Source: an uncultured Methanobrevibacter sp. (GTDB taxonomy: Archaea > Methanobacteriota > Methanobacteria > Methanobacteriales > Methanobacteriaceae). Taken from it: a DNA stretch of 9,483 bases. The translations under genes and the position numbers were made by a program. Below are positions 1-5,029 of the stretch, in pieces. The DNA is taken from contig CACZNW010000031.1 in the NCBI GenBank assembly GCA_902782595.1, forward strand, positions 1 through 9,483, in the 5' to 3' direction. How positions within the stretch are numbered: the first letter of the stretch is position 1; the number at the start of each line of letters is the position of its first letter. Below the pieces are notes generated by a model that did no database searches, was not told the origin of the DNA, and saw nothing but the letters and a program-made list of their open reading frames with translations.

Positions 1-14
1 AAGTGGAGGAATAA
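1..14 (+). CDS. 3' tail of an upstream gene, probably ribosomal protein L37Ae (partial)
   Basis: Only the last three codons and a TAA are present in the frame starting at base 3 (Val-Glu-Glu-stop), so the protein cannot be identified from sequence. L37Ae is suggested because archaeal L37Ae proteins often end in an acidic Glu-Glu tail and commonly sit just before rpoP; both points are known context, not seen here. The stop lies 3 bp before the TTG start of rpoP, and the SD of rpoP sits inside these codons, which fits tight operon packing. Confidence 0.35.
5..9 (+). promoter_or_regulatory. Shine-Dalgarno site deciding the TTG start of rpoP
   Basis: GGAGG lies 8 bases before the TTG at 18. There is no in-frame ATG before the first Cys-x-x-Cys motif of the following protein. 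This site therefore supports TTG as the true start. Confidence 0.7.
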
Positions 15-17
15 GCC

Positions 18-149
18 TTGTACAGGTGTCCACGTTGTGGAGCAGAAGTAGACCATAAAAGCTACATGGAAAATAAATGTCCTAAATGCAGATACAGGAT
101 TTTATTTAAAAATGTTCCAGAAACCACTAGAATTATAAAAGCAAGATAA
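18..149 (+). CDS. rpoP: DNA-directed RNA polymerase subunit P (Rpo12/RpoP)
   Basis: The 43-residue protein is a small zinc-binding subunit of archaeal RNA polymerase, the counterpart of eukaryotic Rpb12. The family sits at the Rpb3/Rpb10-like (Rpo3/Rpo10) assembly platform. The sequence shows CPRCG at residues 4-8 and CPKCR at 21-25, the four Cys expected to bind one zinc, then a basic C-terminal segment (RILFKN, then an Arg/Lys-rich end) typical of the family. Length is normal for the family. The start is TTG at 18, supported by GGAGG at 5-9 and by the family's short N-terminus (Met-Tyr-x-Cys). It is co-directional with the Brix-domain gene 40 bp downstream, within a ribosome/transcription cluster. 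Identification is firm from the motif pair and context. Confidence 0.9.
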   Translation: MYRCPRCGAEVDHKSYMENKCPKCRYRILFKNVPETTRIIKAR

Positions 150-189
150 ACCTTTGCTTTTACTAAATTTTTTACTATTTTTGATTTAA

Positions 190-675
190 ATGTTAATCTC
201 AACTTCCAGAAAACCTTCTCAAAATACAAGAAAGTTTTGTAAAATTTTAGCTCGTGTAACTGATTCAACTCCAGTCAACAGAGGTAAAATGAACATGAGG
301 GAGTTATTGTTAAAGGCACTGGAGGTTGATGAGTACAATTTGGCTATTGTCAATGAAGTTAAAGGAAATCCAAGCAGGGTTTCTTTTTATTCAAATAAAG
401 GCGAATTACTGCTCACAATTATAGTTGGAGTCACAATGGACAATGAGAAAACCAATTTTGCTCCTTCCAGATTAAAAATAGTTTCTCAGGTTAGGGAACT
501 TGATATTCTAAGTGATATCCTGGATTTAGATTTAGTGCATAAAGCGGAGGATAATTATATTTTAGTCTCTGAAAGTGATGATTCACTTGCCAGAATTCGT
601 TTTGTCAATAAGTTTGGAGAGAAACTCAAATTCCAGATTAACGTTAAAAAGGTTTTAGAGGTTTCAAATGATTGA
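190..675 (+). CDS. Brix domain-containing ribosome biogenesis protein
   Basis: The 161-residue protein belongs to the archaeal single-domain Brix family, related to eukaryotic Imp4, Brx1 and Rpf proteins that act in rRNA processing and subunit assembly. The N-terminus is diagnostic: STSRKPSQNTRKFCK at residues 4-18, followed by an Asn-Arg-Gly motif (VNRGK, about 29-33) and a Met-x-Met-Arg-Glu-Leu-Leu segment. The rest alternates beta strands and short helices and contains a Phe-x-Pro-Ser-Arg-Leu motif near 91-95. ATG at 190 is chosen because the conserved Ser-Arg-Lys-Pro motif begins three residues later. No SD is visible; the preceding 40 bases are T-rich, so initiation may be leaderless or coupled to upstream transcription. 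Its stop overlaps the next gene by 8 bp. The exact role in archaea is inferred from eukaryotic homologues. Confidence 0.88.
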   Translation: MLISTSRKPSQNTRKFCKILARVTDSTPVNRGKMNMRELLLKALEVDEYNLAIVNEVKGNPSRVSFYSNKGELLLTIIVGVTMDNEKTNFAPSRLKIVSQVRELDILSDILDLDLVHKAEDNYILVSESDDSLARIRFVNKFGEKLKFQINVKKVLEVSND

Positions 676-934
676 TGAGAGTCCTCTGGAAAGTGTCAAA
701 AGTGATATATCCGTTGAATTTGATAACAGCGCTCAGGCTAAAATTGTTTATGATTCTATTATCCTAGAATTTGAAACTGCTCCGGATTTCAGATCCTCCA
801 TGACAATTGAATTGGAAGGGTCTAAAATTCTGATAAGAATTGATGCTGAAGATTCCACTTCTTTTAGGGCTTCCGTCAATTCGGCAATCAAGTGGATTAA
901 ATTAGCATTGGAAATAAATAATCTGACAAATTAA
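668..934 (+). CDS. pcc1: KEOPS complex subunit Pcc1-like protein
   Basis: The 88-residue protein fits the archaeal Pcc1 family, the small dimerising subunit of KEOPS, which works with Kae1, Bud32 and Cgi121 to add the threonylcarbamoyl group to tRNA A37 (t6A). The sequence shows the compact beta-alpha-beta layout: a strand segment (SDISVEF), a helix with Ala-Lys-Ile-Val-Tyr, a strand with Glu-Leu-Glu-Gly, then Ile-Arg-Ile-Asp-Ala-Glu-Asp followed by an Arg-Ala-Ser-Val-Asn-Ser helix. The Asp-Ala-x-Asp and Arg-Ala-(S/T)-x-Asn-Ser pattern is typical of the family. Length is normal. The ATG at 668 overlaps the end of the Brix gene in a different frame, and GAGGT at 658-662 is a well placed SD, so the two genes are probably translationally coupled. 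Kae1/Bud32 are not in the window. Confidence 0.82.
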   Translation: MIDESPLESVKSDISVEFDNSAQAKIVYDSIILEFETAPDFRSSMTIELEGSKILIRIDAEDSTSFRASVNSAIKWIKLALEINNLTN

Positions 935-952
935 TATTTATAATAACTTAAA

Positions 953-959
953 AGGTGAT
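953..959 (+). promoter_or_regulatory. Shine-Dalgarno site of prefoldin beta
   Basis: AGGTGAT matches the archaeal 16S rRNA 3' end (complement of AUCACCU) and ends 3 bases before the ATG at 963. It is the strongest SD in the first gene cluster. It favours translation from a read-through operon mRNA over leaderless initiation. Confidence 0.75.
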
Positions 960-962
960 ATT

Positions 963-1310
963 ATGGAGATTCCTGAAAATATTCAAGAACAGTTAAATCA
1001 GTTCCAACAATTACAACAGCAGGCTCAGGCTGTAAGCATGCAGGTTCAAAATGTTGAAGTGCAAATTCAAGAAACTGAAAAAGCATTAGAAGAACTTAAA
1101 AAAGGCGATGAAAATACCGAAGTATTTAAACAGGCAGGTACTTTACTTATTAAAGTGGAATATGCTGACGCTTTAGCTGAAATGGAAGATAAGTTAGAAA
1201 CTCTTGAGTTAAGAAAACAAACCATGGCCCGCCAAGAAGAAAGGGTCATGAAAAAACTCGAAGAAATGCAGGCTTCTATTCAAGCTGCAATGCAAGGTAT
1301 GGGTCAGTAG
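963..1310 (+). CDS. pfdB: Prefoldin subunit beta
   Basis: The 115-residue protein is the beta subunit of archaeal prefoldin, a hexameric (alpha2 beta4) cytosolic holdase that captures unfolded proteins and passes them to the group II chaperonin. The sequence starts with Ile-Pro-Glu-Asn-Ile-Gln-Glu-Gln and a Gln-rich heptad helix (residues about 5-45). A short beta-hairpin region follows (Val-Phe-Lys-Gln-Ala-Gly-Thr-Leu-Leu-Ile-Lys-Val, about 54-65). A second long helix (about 70-110) is rich in Glu, Lys and Met. This helix/hairpin/helix layout with TEVFKQAGTLLIKV is characteristic of the beta class. Length is normal. It lies 28 bp after pcc1 with a strong SD, consistent with one operon. Confidence is high. 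Confidence 0.95.
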   Translation: MEIPENIQEQLNQFQQLQQQAQAVSMQVQNVEVQIQETEKALEELKKGDENTEVFKQAGTLLIKVEYADALAEMEDKLETLELRKQTMARQEERVMKKLEEMQASIQAAMQGMGQ

Positions 1311-1343
1311 ACTTATCCTTGATTTTTCTTTTTTTAGATTATT

Positions 1344-1628
1344 ATGTCAAAACTTAAAGTATTAACTAGAGACGACCTTGCAAAAATTTCCGATGATTTC
1401 GGTGAAATTTTAGAAAGTGAAATTTCAAACGCATTACCTTCAAAGGAAATTGAAGATCTCGATTTGGATATTGTTTTGAGTTATGAAGATAATCAGTTAG
1501 ACGTTGATGTTGATGTGGGTGTTAGTTTTGATGAGCTGTCTGAGATTTCTCAAGAGCAAATCGCCCATGCCATCGATGAAGCTTATTTGAAGTTTGATTC
1601 TTATATTGATGAGAATTTCAGGGTTTAA
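1344..1628 (+). CDS. DUF3194 domain-containing protein, function unknown
   Basis: The 94-residue acidic protein resembles the DUF3194 family of small euryarchaeal proteins usually encoded directly after prefoldin beta. The family assignment comes from size, composition and position, recalled and not searched. Visible features are an N-terminal helix (TRDDLAKISDDFGEILESEI), a beta segment very rich in Asp (about residues 39-60, alternating Asp-Val-Asp-Val) and a C-terminal helix with Ile-Asp-Glu-Ala-Tyr. It has no Cys, no signal peptide and no membrane segment, so it is probably a soluble cytosolic protein. Start ATG 1344 has no SD, and a run of seven T (1329-1335) precedes it, so expression may be weaker than pfdB or leaderless. 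No biochemical function is known to me. Confidence 0.75.
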   Translation: MSKLKVLTRDDLAKISDDFGEILESEISNALPSKEIEDLDLDIVLSYEDNQLDVDVDVGVSFDELSEISQEQIAHAIDEAYLKFDSYIDENFRV

Positions 1629-1649
1629 TTATTTTTTTTAAATTTTTAT

Positions 1650-1695
1650 GTATTACTTTTTTTATATTTTATATTAATTAAAGTAATACTTTTTT
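1650..1695 (+). terminator. Inverted-repeat hairpin with T-tract after the DUF3194 gene
   Basis: A perfect 10-bp inverted repeat (GTATTACTTT at 1650-1659, AAAGTAATAC at 1680-1689) encloses a 20-nt loop and is followed at once by six T (1690-1695). In archaea T-tracts drive termination and hairpins are optional, so this is a plausible end for the transcript of the 1-1628 cluster. The right arm (1685-1694) can instead pair with 1699-1708 (AAAAAGTATT) around a 4-nt loop, giving a competing hairpin that runs into the TATA box of the next transcript. Confidence 0.5.
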
Positions 1696-1706
1696 ATCAA
1701 AAAGTA

Positions 1707-1738
1707 TTTATATCATAAAGTTTAACTTTATAATAGAG
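1707..1738 (+). promoter_or_regulatory. TATA promoter and start element for putative small RNA 1
   Basis: TTTATATC at 1707-1714 is a good archaeal TATA box. About 26 bases after its centre lies the sequence ending ATAATAGAG (to 1738), which is also the base of the RNA hairpin. The 18 bases at 1721-1738 match 16 of 18 with 2058-2075, the equivalent position in the second predicted promoter. This supports a shared initiation or 5' element. Confidence 0.5.
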
Positions 1739-1828
1739 TTTGAAGTAATTTCAATAGTTTAGCAATATTAAGGACAAACACATAATACTATCTTTCAAAT
1801 TCCCTCTTTTTTTACTTCAAACTTTTTC
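1735..1828 (+). ncRNA. Putative small RNA 1 closed by a terminal stem (unrecognised)
   Basis: A perfect 12-bp inverted repeat (1737-1748, AGTTTGAAGTAA; 1812-1823, TTACTTCAAACT) extends by one G-U and one A-U pair to 1735/1825. It encloses about 63 bases and is followed by a T-rich stretch. The predicted start of transcription from the TATA box at 1707-1714 falls at the first base of the stem. No open reading frame with ATG lies inside. Weak internal pairing is possible (ATAGT 1754-1758 with ACTAT 1787-1791). C/D boxes, H/ACA features and tRNA features were not seen. A minus-strand transcript would fold equally well, so strand is inferred from the promoter. This is a prediction without family support. 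Confidence 0.4.
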
Positions 1829-2041
1829 ACTTTATTTTTCTCAATTATAATTTATCAAGATAATTTTATTAATTCCGTGATTTTTTAATGTGTTTGAAAT
1901 TACTGGTTTCATATTTTTTTATTTTTAATAATGTGCTGTTATTTTTTTATGATATTTTATTAATGTTTTGTTTAATTTTTTTAGGTATTTTTAAAAATTA
2001 TTTATTCAAGTTTACTTTAATTTTTCTAAATTATAGTAACA
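1829..2041. other. AT-rich intergenic stretch with no recognised feature
   Basis: This 213-bp segment lies between the two putative RNAs. It is strongly T-rich with several T runs that could terminate transcription from the left, and it has no plausible reading frame. A GTTTGAA copy at 1892-1898 repeats the start of the small RNA 1 stem, but it is too short to interpret. Apart from these points nothing is seen here. Confidence 0.6.
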
Positions 2042-2075
2042 TTTATATACTATGCAAATTAACTTAATAATAGAG
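2042..2075 (+). promoter_or_regulatory. TATA promoter and start element for putative RNA 2 / leader of the HisA-like gene
   Basis: TTTATATA at 2042-2049 is the best TATA-box match in the window. It is followed about 30 bases later by AGAG at 2072-2075, which ends an 18-base element (2058-2075) that is nearly identical to 1721-1738. The predicted transcription start is near 2072. Confidence 0.6.
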
Positions 2076-2170
2076 GTTCATAACTCATAGTTATTTGCCG
2101 TAAATTGATCATTATTTTTATTATAGGAGGGCTGAAAATCATTTCGGTTTCTCCTACTCCTTAAGTTTTT
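2072..2170 (+). ncRNA. Putative structured RNA 2: small RNA or 5' leader of the HisA-like gene
   Basis: Two hairpins are visible. Hairpin A (2075-2099) has a 3-bp base (GGU/GCC), a 2x2 internal loop, then a perfect 6-bp stem (ATAACT 2080-2085, AGTTAT 2089-2094) with a 3-nt loop. Hairpin B (2124-2156) has AGGAGGG pairing with CUCCU and flanking U, then CUGAAA (2132-2137) with UUUCGG (2142-2147) around loop AUCA. In hairpin B a strong SD-like GGAGG is buried in the stem. T5 runs at 2166-2170 and 2179-2183 follow. The RNA could end there as an independent transcript, or continue into the gene at 2198 as a leader of about 126 bases. It matches no riboswitch class I know. Confidence 0.45.
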
Positions 2171-2197
2171 AATACTAGTTTTTCCTAATTTTAATAT

Positions 2198-2887
2198 ATG
2201 ATTAAAAAAATTCCAGTAATAGATTTAAAACAGCACCTGGCCGTAAGCGGCAAATCAGGAATGAGGGATACATATCAGCCATTAAATACAGTTTTCGCCC
2301 ATTCATCCAATCCGGCTGAAATAGCACAGGGTTTAAAACTCAACGGTGCAGATGAAATGTATATAGCTGATCTGGATTTAATAGAATCAAACGGGCACAA
2401 CATAAATGACATCAGGATGGTCAACACAATAATTCCAGTAATGTTTGATGGAGGAGTTAAAAATTGCAAATCCTTTGAATTTTTTCTCGATTATGCATTC
2501 AAGGTAATAATTCCAACTGAAACTCTTGAAAGCATAGAAGAAATGGAAAAGATTTTCGAAAAATATCCGAAGGAGAGAATAGTTGTCAGTGTCGATACAA
2601 AAAACAGTGAACTGCTTGCAAAACACTTGGACATGACATTAAAAGAATTTAAAGAAATCCTGATAAGGATTGACCCAAATGAAATAATTCTTCTCGACAT
2701 CACTGGTGTCGGCACAGAAAAGGGATATAACAAAAAATTGTTAAACGAGTTCAGCGAACTGAAAGACAAACTGATAGTTGCAGGCGGGCTGAATAAGGAT
2801 TCACTGGAAGAACTGGAATCCTTGGGTATAAAAAAAGTACTGATAGGAACTAGTCTGCATTCCGGTGAAGTAACACTTCTAGATTAA
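2198..2887 (+). CDS. HisA/HisF-related TIM-barrel protein
   Basis: The 229-residue protein belongs to the archaeal HisA/HisF-related family (hisAF_rel type), distinct from true HisA and HisF of histidine synthesis. Seen in the sequence: IPVIDLK at residues 5-11, giving the first catalytic-position Asp (D9); an Ala-Asp-Glu-Met-Tyr-Ile-Ala-Asp-Leu-Asp block (51-60); FDGGV (83-87); SVDTKN (131-136), giving the second Asp (D133); LLDITGVGTEKG (165-176); and the two phosphate-binding ends VAGGL (194-198) and IGTSLHSG (216-223). This is a complete half-barrel-repeat (beta/alpha)8 pattern. The substrate is unknown. As I recall, relatives occur in methanogens and in methanopterin-using methylotrophs, suggesting cofactor rather than histidine synthesis; that is inference. 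ATG 2198 has no SD. The promoter may be the structured leader upstream, or a weak TATA near 2168-2176 giving a leaderless mRNA. Confidence 0.82.
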   Translation: MIKKIPVIDLKQHLAVSGKSGMRDTYQPLNTVFAHSSNPAEIAQGLKLNGADEMYIADLDLIESNGHNINDIRMVNTIIPVMFDGGVKNCKSFEFFLDYAFKVIIPTETLESIEEMEKIFEKYPKERIVVSVDTKNSELLAKHLDMTLKEFKEILIRIDPNEIILLDITGVGTEKGYNKKLLNEFSELKDKLIVAGGLNKDSLEELESLGIKKVLIGTSLHSGEVTLLD

Positions 2888-3058
2888 AGCATTTAAAACT
2901 ACATATGGGAATGCACAAGCTATAATAAATAATACAACACCAAAAACTAATTTAGGCTTGTTTTCTTCTAGAGATCCAGAAATTATCAATATAAATGCGA
3001 AAAATCCGAAAATTACTGGAAGAATATGTGAAAATATTGTAGTTCCAACTATTGCCAT
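2879..3058 (-). CDS. Small two-helix membrane protein, 59 residues, unrecognised
   Basis: Reading the minus strand from ATG at 3058-3056 to TAG at 2881-2879 gives 59 residues. Two hydrophobic segments are clear, residues about 4-27 (rich in Ile, Phe, Val) and 38-57 (Leu-Val-Phe-Gly-Val-Val... to Tyr-Val-Val-Leu). A short charged turn, SLEENKPK (29-36), separates them. This predicts a hairpin-like integral membrane protein; no signal cleavage site, Cys pair or catalytic motif is seen, and I do not recognise a family. Support for expression is a TATA box TTTTATATAAG (3100-3090 on the minus strand), about 10 bases of leader, and a partial SD (GTGAT) upstream of the ATG. It is convergent with the HisA-like gene and overlaps its last 9 bp. 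It could be a false frame, but promoter, start and membrane pattern agree. Confidence 0.68.
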   Translation of the reverse strand: MAIVGTTIFSHILPVIFGFFAFILIISGSLEENKPKLVFGVVLFIIACAFPYVVLNALI

Positions 3059-3180
3059 TTTAAATCACTAGTATAATTTAGATTCTTAACTTATATAAAA
3101 TTAACTTAAATTTAACTTTAAAATTTCTTATTTTAAGATTCAATAATCTTTTTATATTCCTTTTTTTAAATAATAAAATA
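3059..3180. promoter_or_regulatory. Divergent promoter region: small membrane protein (-) and CDF transporter (+)
   Basis: For the minus gene, TTTTATATAAG occupies 3100-3090, predicting a start near 3068-3070. For the plus gene, TTTATAT at 3151-3157 is centred 27 bases before the ATG at 3181, the spacing expected for a leaderless mRNA. Between them the heptamer TTAACTT occurs at 3086, 3101 and 3112 in the same orientation, a possible operator for a regulator shared by both genes. That role is a guess. Confidence 0.55.
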
Positions 3181-4029
3181 ATGAGAGTTGATACGCATCA
3201 TCATCACAAAAAGGCAGGACAAAATTTGGCGTTTGTATTTTTCATGAACCTTACATTCAATATTATTGTTATTCTCGGAGGTCTTGCAACCAACAGTATG
3301 GCAATATTAAGCGACTGTATTCATGACCTGTCGGACACCATTTCCATTGCTCTTGCATGGTATCTGGAGCGTATTGCTCAAAAAGAATCTACAAATAAGT
3401 ATTCTTACGGTTATCAGAGGTTTTCAATACTTGGCGCAGTTATAATCTCAGTTTTTGTAATTATAATGGCTTTTGTAATATTGTCTGAGGCAATTTCCCG
3501 TCTGTTTTCTCCCGAAGGTGTTGATGCACAGGGAATGTTTATAATTGCAATTATAGGACTGGTATTCAAGTCCATTTCAGTTTACCGCCTTCACAGGGGA
3601 GAGACATTCAACGAAAAGGCAATACTCTTCCACCAGATGGGTGACATATTCGAATGGGTTACAATTTTAATATTGAGTATTGTGCTGATGTTCTGGAATG
3701 GTGCACCATATCTCGATCCGTTTATATCAATTGGAATCGCAGTCTGGTTAATATTCAACCTTGGAAGAAATTTAATCAAGTCAGTTCAGGTTCTGCTTCA
3801 AAAGACGCCTGATAACTTTGATGTTGACGAATTCAAAACATCAATCAATGCAATTGAGGGTGTCGGAGCTATTGAAGATTTTCATGTATGGTCTCTTGAC
3901 GGTATAGATTCCGTTCTGACACTGAAGGTTGTGATTGATAACTGGAATAAGCAGGAAGAGATTAAAAAGGAGATTTATGGCATCGCTGCAAAGTATCACA
4001 TCGTTGACATTACTATTGAATTTGATTAG
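3181..4029 (+). CDS. Cation diffusion facilitator (CDF) transporter, zinc-type
   Basis: The 282-residue membrane protein is a CDF family exporter, which moves Zn2+ or similar divalent metals out of the cytosol in exchange for protons, usually as a homodimer. Seen: a His-rich N-terminus (four His at residues 6-9), six hydrophobic segments between about 15 and 205, and a soluble C-terminal metal-sensing domain (about 207-282) with the Asp-Phe-His-Val-Trp-Ser motif. The metal-site motifs are DCIHDLSD in the second helix (D45, H48, D52) and HQMGD in the fifth (H151, D155). The HxxxD/HxxxD pair is the zinc/cadmium type. KYSYGYQRFSILGA (73-86) is a typical conserved loop. Length is normal. No SD is seen; the TATA spacing suggests a leaderless transcript. 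It is followed 20 bp later by a kinase gene with an SD, so the two are probably co-transcribed. Zinc specificity is inferred from motifs only. Confidence 0.92.
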   Translation: MRVDTHHHHKKAGQNLAFVFFMNLTFNIIVILGGLATNSMAILSDCIHDLSDTISIALAWYLERIAQKESTNKYSYGYQRFSILGAVIISVFVIIMAFVILSEAISRLFSPEGVDAQGMFIIAIIGLVFKSISVYRLHRGETFNEKAILFHQMGDIFEWVTILILSIVLMFWNGAPYLDPFISIGIAVWLIFNLGRNLIKSVQVLLQKTPDNFDVDEFKTSINAIEGVGAIEDFHVWSLDGIDSVLTLKVVIDNWNKQEEIKKEIYGIAAKYHIVDITIEFD

Positions 4030-4049
4030 TATCATTTGGGGAGTTTTTC

Positions 4050-4877
4050 ATGACACTTGTTGTAATAGGTCCGGTAACAAAAGATCTGGTGGTTATTGGA
4101 AAGAAATCTTCACATAAAATTGGTGGAGCTACCTACTTTCAGAGTTTTGTTTTTGAAGAGTTCTGCAGTGATTATGTGGCTGTTGTGAACTGTGATGATG
4201 AGAGTCTGGTCAGGGGGTTTCCTTCACCGGATAAGGTAAAGGTTATTTTAAAGGATGATACTCATTTTTTCATAAACAGTTATCCGTTCCATGATAATCC
4301 TGATATTCGTGAGCAGTTAAGTAATTTTGCACGGATTCCTATAATAAAAAGTGATTTAAAGGATTTACTGCCTCATGAGATTGACGGATTTGTTTTAAAC
4401 CCTTTAAACAGATTTGATTTTCCGCCCGAAACCATAGAATACTTAAAATCATTCAATGTTCCTATCTTCATGTCTCTTCAGGGATTTCTGCGGGTTCCGG
4501 GAAAACAAGTAAATGATAATTACCATATTGAATTATCCAACTTTGATGAATTACCGGGCATTTTATCAGGGGTTAATGTTATATTTTTAGATGAAGCTGA
4601 AGAAAAGATAATAGGCACTGACTGTGATGTGGATGAGATGGTAATAACTAATGGAAGTCATGGTTCCAGGATTGTAAAAGACAGTGAAATCAGGATAAAT
4701 GCTGTAAAATGTGAGGAAGTTGTGGATACCACCGGATGTGGTGACACCTACATGGCGGCATATGTGACTCAAAAATTATTATCTAAATCCTCTGAATGTG
4801 CTGGTAACTTTGCATCACAGATTGCAAGTGAGAAAATAAAAAATTTTGGCCCTTATAATTATAATAAGTATCTTTAA
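4050..4877 (+). CDS. PfkB-family carbohydrate/nucleoside kinase, substrate unknown
   Basis: The 275-residue protein belongs to the PfkB (ribokinase) superfamily, which phosphorylates sugars, nucleosides or related alcohols using ATP. Seen: the N-terminal strand VVIGPVTKDLVV (4-15), the substrate-side Gly-Gly motif KIGGAT (23-28), an Asn-Glu-Glu-like block DEAEEKIIG (181-189), a VITNGSHGS strand-loop (198-206) leading toward the ATP site, and the second PfkB signature DTTGCGDTYMAAY (226-238), with D232 as the expected catalytic base. The usual Ala in TTGAGD is Cys, a change that leaves the anion hole and base intact. At 275 residues it is shorter than typical ribokinases, with no clear lid domain, as in several archaeal members. 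The SD TGGGGAG (4037-4043) lies 6 bases before the ATG. It follows the CDF gene closely, but no functional link is obvious. The substrate cannot be read from the sequence. Confidence 0.85.
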   Translation: MTLVVIGPVTKDLVVIGKKSSHKIGGATYFQSFVFEEFCSDYVAVVNCDDESLVRGFPSPDKVKVILKDDTHFFINSYPFHDNPDIREQLSNFARIPIIKSDLKDLLPHEIDGFVLNPLNRFDFPPETIEYLKSFNVPIFMSLQGFLRVPGKQVNDNYHIELSNFDELPGILSGVNVIFLDEAEEKIIGTDCDVDEMVITNGSHGSRIVKDSEIRINAVKCEEVVDTTGCGDTYMAAYVTQKLLSKSSECAGNFASQIASEKIKNFGPYNYNKYL

Positions 4878-5029
4878 ATTTAAAATTCATGGTAATACTT
4901 TTAAAGATTATGTATTTTTCATTTCCGCTAATTTTAACTTAAATTTTCATTGTTTAGAAAACTTTATTAATTAATATAATTATAATAATATATGCATTTC
5001 TAAATTTTTTTTACACTACAAGGGTCATC
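4878..5029 (+). promoter_or_regulatory. Promoter region of the large helicase gene
   Basis: After the kinase stop there is a T-rich stretch (about 4913-4924) that may terminate the CDF-kinase transcript. AATATATG near 4987-4994 is a TATA-box candidate and predicts a start around 5015. AGGG at 5021-5024 is a modest SD 5 bases before the ATG at 5030. One copy of TTAACTT lies at 4934-4940. Confidence 0.5.

Noticed and set aside
62..268. Minus-strand frame of 68 codons over rpoP and the Brix gene start
   Set aside because: It lies opposite two well supported genes, has no promoter or SD, and the translation is low-complexity hydrophobic text from AT-rich DNA.
933..943. TATA-like sequence (AATATTTATAA) before prefoldin beta as a separate promoter
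   Set aside because: Its predicted start would fall at about the ATG itself and would exclude the strong SD at 953-959, so operon read-through is the better reading.
1891..1913. Imperfect repeat GTTTGAAATTAC resembling the small RNA 1 stem, and GAAA...TTTC pairing beside it
   Set aside because: Only seven bases match exactly and the pairing is four bases; both are expected by chance in this AT-rich stretch.
1735..2160. C/D-box, H/ACA guide RNA or tRNA identity for the two putative RNAs
   Set aside because: I looked for C box (RUGAUGA) with D box (CUGA), a 3' ACA after a hairpin with a pocket, and cloverleaf arms. Only an isolated CUGA at 2132-2135 inside a stem was found, so no class is assigned.
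2139..2162. Seven-codon ATT-start mini-frame after GGAGGG in hairpin B (upstream peptide)
   Set aside because: An ATT start is very unusual, the SD is inside a stable stem, and the peptide has no sign of function. The RNA structure explains the GGAGG better.
2275..2769. Three minus-strand frames opposite the HisA-like gene
   Set aside because: They are shadows of a gene with complete TIM-barrel motifs; their translations are Ser/Phe/Ile-rich and lack recognisable motifs.
3935..4117. Plus-strand 60-codon frame bridging the CDF and kinase genes
   Set aside because: It overlaps the conserved C-terminus of the CDF protein and the start of the kinase in another frame, and has no SD. Treating it as real would require discarding two clear families.
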